Shown: one piece after another, positions 39,724 to 47,856 of the stretch
How the letters are laid out: each line of letters starts with the position of its first letter
Position numbering within the stretch: position 1 is the stretch's first letter
From: Candidatus Endonucleibacter sp. (ex Gigantidas childressi)
GTDB lineage: Bacteria > Pseudomonadota > Gammaproteobacteria > Pseudomonadales > Endozoicomonadaceae
Direction of reading: 5' to 3'
DNA length: 64,000 nt
NCBI GenBank assembly: GCA_030674875.1
Contig: JASXSU010000002.1
Location: 1 to 64,000 of the forward strand
Made by a program: the position numbers and the translations under genes
Notes under the pieces: model-generated
What the model saw: the letters and a program-made list of their open reading frames with translations, nothing else
Told to the model about the DNA's origin: nothing
Databases searched by the model: none

Positions 39724-39846
39724 TATCTGTGCACTCATCCTGCAAGGAATGAAAGCTTCTAATATACTTTCAACCAGTATTTCACTGATCACTGGATAGT
39801 AGTGCTAGAATAACTGCCACAAAGAGCCAACTTATAGGATGCCTGA

Positions 39847-40779
39847 ATGAAGACAGCTGCCTCACTGATATTGCTAACCATACTGTACTCTAGCTCTTTA
39901 TTGGCTAATGATACTTCCACCGAGCAGGAGCAGGAGCAATGGTATCAAGCAGATATTGTTATTTTTCGCAATGAAGCAACAAAAAACATGACCAACGAAG
40001 CATGGCCGAAAATTCACTTTAGAGCAGTCCCCCCAGAGGCAATACAGCTTACTCCAGTCACTAGTCCAACTACAACTTACAATAATGATTTACAGTTATC
40101 ACAACTATTTGATATGAATCACGGTCAAGTCAATGATCTCGATATACAAGTGGTACCATTTATTGAGTTACCAGATAGCGAACATCTATTGAACGATAAA
40201 GCAACAACATTAGATCAATCGCCAAACTATACTGTACTACTAAAAATGGCTTGGCGATTACCAAAAGTTAGTGACAACCAAGTAAGGCCCGTAGTGATTG
40301 AGTCAGCCCAGAGTAATGACTCAACGTTTTTTATCCACGGCTTAATCTCTATAGACTCAAAAAAGCACCTACATGCTAACGTTGATCTTTGGTATAGCGA
40401 AGTAAAGCCAGAAGAATCGCCATTATCGTCCACTAACCTTGAATCAAAAACCTTATATGACCATACGTTAGCGACAAACCAAGAACCACGTAACCTCCAT
40501 CTCAGTATAACGAGAAATTTTCAATTAAAAGAAAAACGGATAATACAAAGAATCAGCGACACTCAGTATTTTGATGGCCCTATCATAGGCATGCTGTTAA
40601 AGCTTACACCTTATGAGCGACCCGATGATCAACCACCTCCAACTCTGGAAAAAAAAGATTTAAATGACTTACGACTAAATCCGGAAGAAAACAACTCAAC
40701 ATCGAAAATCAGCAGTGATTATGAATTATTTTATAAAGCAGACGCACTCCAGAAACCAGCATTCATGACCAATAACTAG
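39847..40779 (+). CDS. csiV: CsiV-family envelope protein
   Basis: 310 aa with a signal peptide (MKTAASLILLTILYSSSLLA) and a mature start NDTSTEQEQEQWYQADIVIF typical of CsiV-type proteins. CsiV was described in Pseudomonas as a peptidoglycan-binding septation protein and lies downstream of mfd, the arrangement seen here (123-bp gap). AGGA lies 7 nt upstream of the ATG. The call rests on the N-terminal pattern, the PYERP region and context. Confidence 0.78.
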   Translation: MKTAASLILLTILYSSSLLANDTSTEQEQEQWYQADIVIFRNEATKNMTNEAWPKIHFRAVPPEAIQLTPVTSPTTTYNNDLQLSQLFDMNHGQVNDLDIQVVPFIELPDSEHLLNDKATTLDQSPNYTVLLKMAWRLPKVSDNQVRPVVIESAQSNDSTFFIHGLISIDSKKHLHANVDLWYSEVKPEESPLSSTNLESKTLYDHTLATNQEPRNLHLSITRNFQLKEKRIIQRISDTQYFDGPIIGMLLKLTPYERPDDQPPPTLEKKDLNDLRLNPEENNSTSKISSDYELFYKADALQKPAFMTNN

Positions 40780-40902
40780 GAGATATGCTTTTTAAAAGGA
40801 CGCATAATGACCCTTAATCTCAACAAATAACTAGCATGACTTCTGTTAACTACCCACTTACATTACCAGATAAATCATTCTCAAAAAAATCAAATAACGT
40901 GC

Positions 40903-41020
40903 TATACCAGCTACCATCAAAGGTGTGAGTAGACGACAAACTAACAAATCTCAGTGATCTTACAACAGTAGCTGGGCGGGAGCTGCGAACAGCCACACCT
41001 CAAGACAAGTGGATATCTTC
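40903..41020. repeat. ERIC-like repeat between convergent genes
   Basis: TATACCAGCTACCATCAAAG to CACACCTCAAGACAAGTGGA with GTAGACGACAAACTAACAAA. It lies between csiV and the partner-switching operon; nothing else recognisable in 40780-41110. Confidence 0.6.
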
Positions 41021-41110
41021 AACACCAAGAAAAGACCCCATGATCGAACTTATTATCGACACCTGTTTAAAATTTAAACAACCGACTACTACATAAACCA
41101 TAAACGTTAC

Positions 41111-41581
41111 TTATGACTCGCTAATAGTCATCTCCATAAAAAAACTGTTTTTACCATTTTTAGAGTAGTACTGAATATTACCCATCAAACTTCTTACAAT
41201 AAACAAGCCTCTACCGGAAGCCTTCAAGTCAGGAGCACTATCAGAACCCCCAGTAGCTATGGCCCCAGCCAAAGGTGCACTCAACGTATCATCAGGCATA
41301 ATAAGCCCCCAGTCGCTAACAGTTAAAGAGATAACCGACCGAGACTTTTTTACAATGATTTCTATGGTGCTACCAGGCTCATTGCTATAAGCATGCTCTA
41401 CAGCATTATTAAGCACTTCCACAAGGCATAATTCAATACGATTGACTGTATCAAGAGCTACATGCGCCCACTCACAAATACCTCTCACCGCCATAGCAGC
41501 CATCACTGTACTTGACAGTGTAGAGTCTATCTCAATCTTTAACTTTTGTGGCTGAGATGAGCTCTGTTTTTTAGTATCCAT
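41111..41581 (-). CDS. Anti-sigma-type serine kinase (RsbW/HATPase_c_2)
   Basis: 156 aa. A compact GHKL ATPase: N-box ELCLVEVLNNAVEHAYS, G1 region VSDWGLIMPDD, and G2 SGRGLFIVRSLM. Such kinases sequester a sigma factor or other target and phosphorylate the cognate STAS protein. The ATG (41581) overlaps the stop of the STAS gene by one base (TGATG), so translation is coupled. Third gene of the operon. Confidence 0.88.
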   Translation of the reverse strand: MDTKKQSSSQPQKLKIEIDSTLSSTVMAAMAVRGICEWAHVALDTVNRIELCLVEVLNNAVEHAYSNEPGSTIEIIVKKSRSVISLTVSDWGLIMPDDTLSAPLAGAIATGGSDSAPDLKASGRGLFIVRSLMGNIQYYSKNGKNSFFMEMTISES

Positions 41582-41913
41582 CAATCATCAGCCAATGCAT
41601 CATCAACCGTAGTAGCTATGGAAAACAGTTTTTCCATAGAAGTCAAATCAAACAAATCCCTAACAGCTGGCTGAGCTCCTGCCAATATTAACTGACCATC
41701 ACCTGGCATTTTCTTTAACGCCGCAACCAAAGCACCCAAACCGCTGCTATCCATAAACTTCACATTAGTTAAGTCCACAATAATCGCTGTTGCACCCTTC
41801 TCAATACTCTCAAAAAGAAAACTCTTGAACGCTTCCGCAAGAGAGGCATCCAGCCGCACCTCCTCAACAGTAGCAACAATAAAACGCCCCTCTTCCCTCG
41901 ACCCAAACGACAT
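41581..41913 (-). CDS. STAS-domain anti-anti-sigma factor
   Basis: 110 aa with the STAS signature DLTNVKFMDSSGLGALVAAL; one of the two Ser is the usual phospho-site. Unphosphorylated it would bind the adjacent kinase and free that kinase's target. It lies 40 bp after the PP2C response regulator that should dephosphorylate it. Confidence 0.9.
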   Translation of the reverse strand: MSFGSREEGRFIVATVEEVRLDASLAEAFKSFLFESIEKGATAIIVDLTNVKFMDSSGLGALVAALKKMPGDGQLILAGAQPAVRDLFDLTSMEKLFSIATTVDDALADD

Positions 41914-41953
41914 AATACATTCCTTCCTTAAAGCCCTACTTTAATTGTACTGG

Positions 41954-43147
41954 TTACGGATTCCACTCCAATACTAGATAAGTTATATCATCTTCAAATA
42001 CACCTTGCTGATTCCATTGCTTAATCTTCTCCTCTATTTTTATGATCATATCCTTGATACTACAGTCAAATAAAACACTCAATATTTGACTTAAGCGATC
42101 CTGACCAAACTGATCACCATTATTATTATCACATTCAGTTAATCCATCAGAATAAAGAAACAAACGATCCCCTGGCTCCAAGGTAATGCTTACCGTACTG
42201 TATTTTTCATCCGGTATCATTCCTATCGGAACACCAGAACCGCTTACAGCCACAACGCTTTGCGTTTCTTTTTTCATCCACAAAGGATTTGGATGACCTG
42301 CCTGAGATAAAACCACCTCACCGGTTTTATTATTCATTATGCCATACACAATAGTAAAATAGCTCACCTGTTCTGCTGTTGTCTGAAAAAGCATATTTAG
42401 CTGCTCCAGCAGTTTAGCTGGCGACACCAGAGAGGAACCAGAAAGTGCATTCGGACAGTGATTTTTATACAAGGTCCTGTCCCCAGACTCAGAGAGAAGA
42501 TTGTTCAAGGTAAACGAAAACAAGGCCGCAGGTATACCATGACCCGACACATCTAGCTGATAAAAACAAATGTGATCAGAATCCAGCGCCTGATAGCCAA
42601 ACATATCACCGCCAAGATGCTTGCAAGGTTTGAAAAACCAGTCAAACTGAACATTATTTATAAGCGCTGGTTGAGCCAGTAACCCAGCCTGAGTGCGTGC
42701 AGCCGACTCAAGGTCTTTCTCTATCGTAACTAGAGCCCTTAAAAGCTCCTTGTTTTTTTTCTCCAAATCCATTTCAAGCTCAACAACTCTTACACCTGCT
42801 TTTAACCGCGCTAACATTTCATCAAAATCAACCGGTTTACTAACAAAGTCATCAGCCCCACAATCAATGCCCTCAACAAGAGACTCACTACCCGTCTTTC
42901 CTGTCAGCAAAATAAAATAGACGTAACGACCATAATCATGCTGCCTGATAGCCTGGCATAACTCCAATCCATTCATTTCCGGCATTATCCAGTCACTAAT
43001 GACAATCCTAATATCCGACTCTGCATGAAGGCATTCAAGCGCCTCAACACCATCTGCCGCCTCAAAAACCTGATAACCTCGCTTTTTGAGAATAGACGAC
43101 AACATAAGTCTTTGATCTCTTGCATCTTCAACAATAAGTATATTCAT
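41954..43147 (-). CDS. Response regulator with PP2C (SpoIIE-type) phosphatase output
   Basis: 397 aa. Receiver domain 1-120 (phosphoacceptor Asp in ISDWIMPEMNG, Lys in SKPVDFDE), a coiled coil (about 120-150), then a PPM/SpoIIE phosphatase: FKPCKHLGGDMFGYQ, LDVSGHGIPAALFSF, GDRLFLYSDGLTE, DDITYLVLEW. With the following STAS and kinase genes it forms a partner-switching cascade like RsbU-type or HsbR-HsbA modules. The sensor kinase and final target are not in the window. Confidence 0.92.
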   Translation of the reverse strand: MNILIVEDARDQRLMLSSILKKRGYQVFEAADGVEALECLHAESDIRIVISDWIMPEMNGLELCQAIRQHDYGRYVYFILLTGKTGSESLVEGIDCGADDFVSKPVDFDEMLARLKAGVRVVELEMDLEKKNKELLRALVTIEKDLESAARTQAGLLAQPALINNVQFDWFFKPCKHLGGDMFGYQALDSDHICFYQLDVSGHGIPAALFSFTLNNLLSESGDRTLYKNHCPNALSGSSLVSPAKLLEQLNMLFQTTAEQVSYFTIVYGIMNNKTGEVVLSQAGHPNPLWMKKETQSVVAVSGSGVPIGMIPDEKYSTVSITLEPGDRLFLYSDGLTECDNNNGDQFGQDRLSQILSVLFDCSIKDMIIKIEEKIKQWNQQGVFEDDITYLVLEWNP

Positions 43148-43187
43148 GATAAAAGTGTTGCGTCATCCGTGTATAGTTAATGTTTTA

Positions 43188-43324
43188 TACCCATTCACTT
43201 CATGATGTAAGGCGGCTAGTTGCTATCACTCACCTCAAGCACCTACGACACTCGGCTTATAAGGCTTATAGCTTATAAGGCTTAGCAAGTTTATCTTCTG
43301 ATCACCCCTCGACAACAGGTGTAG
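43188..43324. repeat. Divergent ERIC-like repeat
   Basis: TTATACCCATTCACTTCATG to CAACAGGTGTAGATC, with a 16-bp local duplication of GGCTTATA at about 43254-43282. It lies upstream of the signalling operon. Confidence 0.5.
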
Positions 43325-43421
43325 ATCAACCAAAAACAACCACACATCCACGTACAGAAAGAATAATTTTTTAAAATAATAAACAGAACCTATACTTTCT
43401 ACTCTTCAGAAAAACAAACGG

Positions 43422-43904
43422 CTAATCCATCAGTATATCAACAAGCACTCCCATAGGAACACGCTGAAAAAGATCGATAATATTTCTATTATGCATACGT
43501 ATGCATCCATGCGATAGGGGCTCCCCCATCACAAAGGTATCAGGGATACCGTGAATATAAATATATCTCCGCATTGTGTCAACACTTCCTAGTCGATTAA
43601 GACCGTACTCCATGCCACTCAACCAAAGTATCCTAGATAAAATCCAATCACGGCGATCATGATATTCTGCCACCAATTTAGGAGAATATATTTCGCCTGT
43701 TGGCCGCCGAGCAACAAATACTGTATTTTCAGGTAAACCAGCTCCTATTTTTGCTCGAACAACATGCCTACCCAAAGGTGTTTGTCCACTACCAAATTGT
43801 TGACCAACGCCTTTTATCCCTGTTGAAACAGGGTACTCAATAATATCACCATCGGCTACATGCAACTTCAATACCTGGATACCAATATGCACTGTAATAA
43901 ACAC
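43422..43904 (-). CDS. L,D-transpeptidase (YkuD domain)
   Basis: 160 aa, a short YkuD-domain protein with IYIHGIPDT and the catalytic SHGCIRMHN. Upstream motifs SGQTPLGRHVVRAKIG and PTGEIYSP are those of the small L,D-transpeptidases of pseudomonads. The family forms 3-3 cross-links or attaches proteins to peptidoglycan. No signal peptide is visible, so export is unclear. GGGAGG sits 5 nt before the GTG at 43904. Confidence 0.87.
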   Translation of the reverse strand: MFITVHIGIQVLKLHVADGDIIEYPVSTGIKGVGQQFGSGQTPLGRHVVRAKIGAGLPENTVFVARRPTGEIYSPKLVAEYHDRRDWILSRILWLSGMEYGLNRLGSVDTMRRYIYIHGIPDTFVMGEPLSHGCIRMHNRNIIDLFQRVPMGVLVDILMD

Positions 43905-43910
43905 GACCAC

Positions 43911-44906
43911 CTCCCAAACTCAGGTATGAAACCTTAAGCCAGCAACCATCAAAGGTACCATTCTGAGATGCATCCCTTCATAATCATCACCATTACCGCA
44001 ATAATTTTTTACAGCAGCCATAAATGCATTTACACCAAACATAGTAAAAACAGCAGAACCTAAAGCACCATTCATACGCCAAAAGATATCACTTAAATGA
44101 AGGTGGAGACAAATACGTATTAGAGACTTAAAATAGCGACGAAAAGCATCATCCTAAGCATTCTACAAATAGCTCTTCAATCACCCTAGGCTGCATTAAA
44201 CACCAGCCCAGCAAAGCGCATAATATAGAAAAACACTCATTACTACAGGGAGCCTACTTCCTTCATCGTTTATATAGCTAGTGCCCCCTATACTCGCTCA
44301 GGAACATATGCCCATTACCTGAAGACGCGGGCTTGCTCTACCCAAATAATCTACTACTAGCAGAGCTCATGGGGCTTCTCTCGTTGGCGTCTACCCACAT
44401 ATTCAAGAGTAATCGGTATAGAAAATCACATAACCGTGAGTCCGCATTTCTTTATCCAGAGCAGATTTTCTTCTTAATGCAAAAAGAATGAGCATGAAAG
44501 ACATTGGCATATTTGAAGGTAATTTTCTCGCTACTCATAAAACAGCGAAATCCAGAAACGATTAAATCATTATATCCAGAATAGGAGGGAAATTAACCGT
44601 TAAACGTTTTGAAAGGTGCGGCAAGAAAATATTTATTCACCAAAAAAACAGTGTGTTTAACACCATATAAATCAACGTAAAAGAAGGCACGGTTGCCATT
44701 AAAGGCTTGATCTAGCATTGACATTATTATAAATTAACCAATAAGGTAGGCATAACCACTGAAGACATCTACTTCAGAAGTGAGTACAAGAAAAGGCTGA
44801 AAAAGAAGCAACTTACCTGCCAACCAATAAAAACAGATATTAGCGACAGACAATTACTGACAGGCAGGCATTCACCTCAGCAACAATGCCTTGCACTATT
44901 ACTTTT
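43911..44906. other. Gene-poor interval with one ERIC-like repeat
   Basis: About 1 kb without a supported gene. At about 44306-44420 is a divergent ERIC-like copy (CTCATGGGGCTTCTCTCG, end ATATTCAAGAGTAATCGG). 44490-44880 reads like a decayed coding region with many stops that I cannot identify. Confidence 0.5.
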
Positions 44907-45152
44907 CTAGTGCAAGACTCGCTCTTCAGATAAGCTATCCAGCTCATCCTGAGATAAACCTTGACGACTCACCTCGTCAATGCCCACATCAAACATTAAC
45001 TTCGCTATATTAAGATGACATCCCTGAAGAAACATTTTGGCTTCTTCTGAAAAATTAAGCGTTAACAGCGGTTCATCATCACCGTTACCACTACGCCGCA
45101 GCACAATTTCACCACTAGGTAACTCAACCATCTCCAGAAATGAGGCAACCAT
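44907..45152 (-). CDS. Small conserved hypothetical protein
   Basis: 81 aa from ATG 45152: MVASFLEMVELPSGEIVLRR, then LNFSEEAKMFLQGCHLNIAK and a C-terminal acidic helix. It resembles small proteins near L,D-transpeptidase or similar genes in pseudomonads (pattern EIVELxSGEVVLxR), function unknown. The frame is open to 45263, but those codons look non-coding. Confidence 0.6.
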   Translation of the reverse strand: MVASFLEMVELPSGEIVLRRSGNGDDEPLLTLNFSEEAKMFLQGCHLNIAKLMFDVGIDEVSRQGLSQDELDSLSEERVLH

Positions 45153-45303
45153 AACTATCAAACCTATAAATTCATCTTGGAGAATTATGCAGTAAAAAAA
45201 AATTTTTTTCAAGAAAACTCTCATACTTGAGCCAACTCTATCAACAATTACGATTGTCCACATCTCTATGGCAGAAGAAATAGGTTATTCAAGTAATTAT
45301 TCT

Positions 45304-45442
45304 GAGACCTTTGCACGAGCCGTAATTTTGTTAGTCGGTGAGGAAAATACACACTAAAATAAATGATTTATGCTTGTAAATGATCGATTTAGTACGTTTT
45401 TAAAGAAGCCAGCTGGCAAAATAACAATCGTGCAAAGGTCTC
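45304..45442. mobile_element. MITE, 139 bp, with 15-bp inverted ends and 5-bp target duplication
   Basis: Ends GAGACCTTTGCACGA are perfectly inverted (45304-45318 and 45428-45442), with further imperfect pairing inside. ATTCT is duplicated exactly on both sides (45299-45303 and 45443-45447). No coding capacity. The terminus resembles IS5-group ends, so it is probably moved in trans by such a transposase. Confidence 0.88.
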
Positions 45443-45551
45443 ATTCTGAACTTGCTTATATATTGACCGGTCAAGCATCTCAAATTAGTTCAACCTTAAA
45501 GAATACAAGAGTCACAAGGCTACCAGTATCATCTTATGTGGTGTCATACAC

Positions 45552-46195
45552 CTATGTACGGGACAAAACATTTAGCAGATCTAAAAAAGTGGTTTGATCA
45601 TTTTTTGCACAGCTGTTTTTGAGTACCCGTCTAAGCCTATCCAAGCCTAACCGAAACAGACTCTTGGGACGTAATGTTTGTTCAGCGGCAATTGATTTGC
45701 ACTCCCATAACACCAGCGCCCTACTAGTAGGCACCACACAACAGAAATCGTCAGTAGTCCCATCAGTTTCTCCATCCTGTCAAGGTTCGTCATATGTGTG
45801 GACTCCAAATCAAAGCCTCGACTTTTTAGATCGCCAAACATGGTTTTAATACTCCTGCGCTTACTATAGTCATCTATTATGCTGCCTGGCTTTTTAGTAG
45901 CTACCACGATCAACAATCCTTTCAGAGTTCGACGAGCTGCAATATAGAGCGGTACTCCAGATACTTTCTTTTTCTTATGCCACGTTACTGTATGATTGAT
46001 ACTAACGCCTCTGCATAGCTTGCCAATGGCAATCTTTTTGCTTCGATGTTCCATCACATTGTTGCTTTTAATCAGAATTCTGCATGACAGTTTGTTTTGA
46101 CGTAACCAGTCTAACCTTTAGTGGCCTATAAACTCACGATCTGCCAGAAGGTTATCCTAGCCTTGATGCATGGGGAGATGAGCCTTAAGCTTCTT
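45552..46195 (-). mobile_element. IS4-family element, copy d, internally deleted
   Basis: Starts CTATGTACGGGAC; the C-terminal coding half is intact and the sequence jumps near 46158 to a piece of the N-terminal half (GCATGGGGAGATGAGCCTTA, cf. 24.0 kb). The right inverted end is missing; half an ERIC-like arm follows at 46205-46245. Confidence 0.75.
45647..46057 (-). pseudogene. IS4-family transposase C-terminal fragment
   Basis: 136 codons: KKIAIGKLCRGVSINHTVTW, KKKVSGVPLYIAARRTLKG, then RRSIKTMFGDLKSRGFDLES. Compared with the other copies, R-W-S-I-E reads R-R-S-I-K here, losing the residue that should be the catalytic Glu. Lacks the N-terminal half. Confidence 0.78.
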
Positions 46196-46303
46196 ACGAA
46201 TGTATGAGGTTGTTAACGTCCCTCACTTTCAATGGTAACGGGTATACAAACCATGGTATTATTAACCATAATCAACTTAGCTGGAATTACTGACCTCACA
46301 CCT

Positions 46304-47221
46304 TCAAAGGGAATTAGCGTATAAGCATTTCGAGCTATGGAGCAAACAGTTGTTGTTGTCTGTAGAGTTCTCGACCTGAATGGTAGAATGCTCTATACCA
46401 AAATGATCTTGCAAATGTTTTTGGATACTCCAAAGGAATTGATTATCCAATAAATCTTGTTTTATAACCAGATGAGCAGTCAGGGCAATCTCTGTGGTAC
46501 TTAAGGGCCATACATGTAAATCGTGAATACTGTCAACATTATTAAAGCTCAGTAAGTATTTATTAATTTCAGATACACTAATGCGTTGAGGCACGGCATC
46601 TATAGCATAGTTTATAGAATCTAGAAGCAATTTCCATGTGCCGATCGCAATAACTACGATGATAACAATACTAACAATAGGGTCAATCCACAGCCAACCT
46701 TTCATAATAATCAATATACCAGCAATAACCACACCTAAAGACACCACTGCGTCTGCAGCCATATGCAGGAAGGCACCCCGAATATTTAGATCCTGCTTTT
46801 GGCCTTTAACAAAAAGTAATGCCGTAAAGATGTTAATGATGACTCCAATTGCAGCAACCACTATCACCGTCATACCTTCAGCTGGTTGCGGGTTTTGAAA
46901 ACGTACAACTGCCTCCCATGCAATGCCTCCCAGCACAAGAATAAGAAGTATCGCGCTGAGCAGTGAAGACATTATTGTAGCTTTTTTAAAGCCATACGTT
47001 CGTTTATCAGTAGCAGATTTTGTTGCAAGCACATTTGCCCCCCAAGCGAGCAATAGGCTGACGACATCACTTAAGTTGTGCCCAGCATCCGCTAAAAGTG
47101 CTAGGGAATCGGAAAGCATTCCAAAAACCGCTTCAATAGCCACAAAAACAAGATTAAGCACGACACCAATAGCAAAAGATCTATTATAATTGTCTATATT
47201 ATGGCTGTGATCATGAGACAT
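46304..47221 (-). CDS. Cation diffusion facilitator (CzcD/ZitB-like metal exporter)
   Basis: 305 aa, six membrane helices, His-rich N-terminus (MSHDHSHN). Metal-site motifs are LLADAGHNLSDV in helix 2 and FLHMAADAVVSLG in helix 5, and a C-terminal cytoplasmic domain with DLHVWPLS. It exchanges Zn2+/Cd2+/Co2+ for protons at the inner membrane. AAGGA lies 6 nt upstream. Monocistronic between IS debris. Confidence 0.92.
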   Translation of the reverse strand: MSHDHSHNIDNYNRSFAIGVVLNLVFVAIEAVFGMLSDSLALLADAGHNLSDVVSLLLAWGANVLATKSATDKRTYGFKKATIMSSLLSAILLILVLGGIAWEAVVRFQNPQPAEGMTVIVVAAIGVIINIFTALLFVKGQKQDLNIRGAFLHMAADAVVSLGVVIAGILIIMKGWLWIDPIVSIVIIVVIAIGTWKLLLDSINYAIDAVPQRISVSEINKYLLSFNNVDSIHDLHVWPLSTTEIALTAHLVIKQDLLDNQFLWSIQKHLQDHFGIEHSTIQVENSTDNNNCLLHSSKCLYANSL

Positions 47222-47451
47222 ACTTTTTCCTTAAGAGGAGGCTAACATCGCGTTAAGTGGTGCCAAAGAATTGCGATTAAGACCAAGGCATAAGATGATT
47301 TCAACATTACTTCAACATTATATTTCACCATGAACCAGCAACTCAGATTTTATACATCTAAAAGTTACACCATTCAACAAAGTGACGCACAAATAGAATG
47401 TGATTTTCGATAATGCAGAAATATTGAGCAAATTTCACCCATAATTGCGGA

Positions 47452-47643
47452 TCAATCCTGCGCACTGATCAACTGACCCATTCTGACAATATTAGCTAAA
47501 GCAAATAGTGTTGCCGGTTTGTTTACATTCTTGCCATGCCCATTATATCTTGCTTTTACGAACACAAATTTACATTTAATGACCCAGAACGAATGCTTCA
47601 CTAAAGCTAGAATGCCAGCTTTCAGATTCTCCAGTTTTAACAC
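47452..47643 (-). pseudogene. IS5-family transposase C-terminal fragment
   Basis: About 63 codons: LENLKAGILALVKHSFWVIK, KFVFVKARYNGHGKN, TLFALANIVRMGQL, the characteristic end of IS5-type transposases (FGFxKARYxGLxKN, LFALxNL). The rest is missing. Possibly related to the element that mobilised the MITE at 45304. Confidence 0.72.
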
Positions 47644-47774
47644 TTTTTTATTCTTTCAAGGATGTTGTTTCAGCTCTATTAACTTGAACTTGATCTCAGC
47701 AATAAATTACTCGGTTTTCTACGCTTTTGAACGAGCTCCTTGTCTGCAAAACTCGGTTGATGAATCAGGGGGTT

Positions 47775-47856
47775 GCTATCTGCCTCTTTAGCTCACCCCA
47801 GCCACCTATTATTCGTAATCTTATGGGGCTTCGCTCCTTTGTCACCTCCACCCCTG
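47775..47856. repeat. Half ERIC-like repeat
   Basis: Contains CACCCCAGCCACCTATTATT and TATGGGGCTTCGCTCCTTTG; one arm only, overlapping the 3' end of the next minus-strand gene by about 15 bp, so the last codons of that gene may come from the repeat. Confidence 0.6.

Noticed and set aside
46638-47189. Plus-strand frames opposite the CDF exporter gene
   Set aside because: Composition is the mirror of membrane helices; no independent support.
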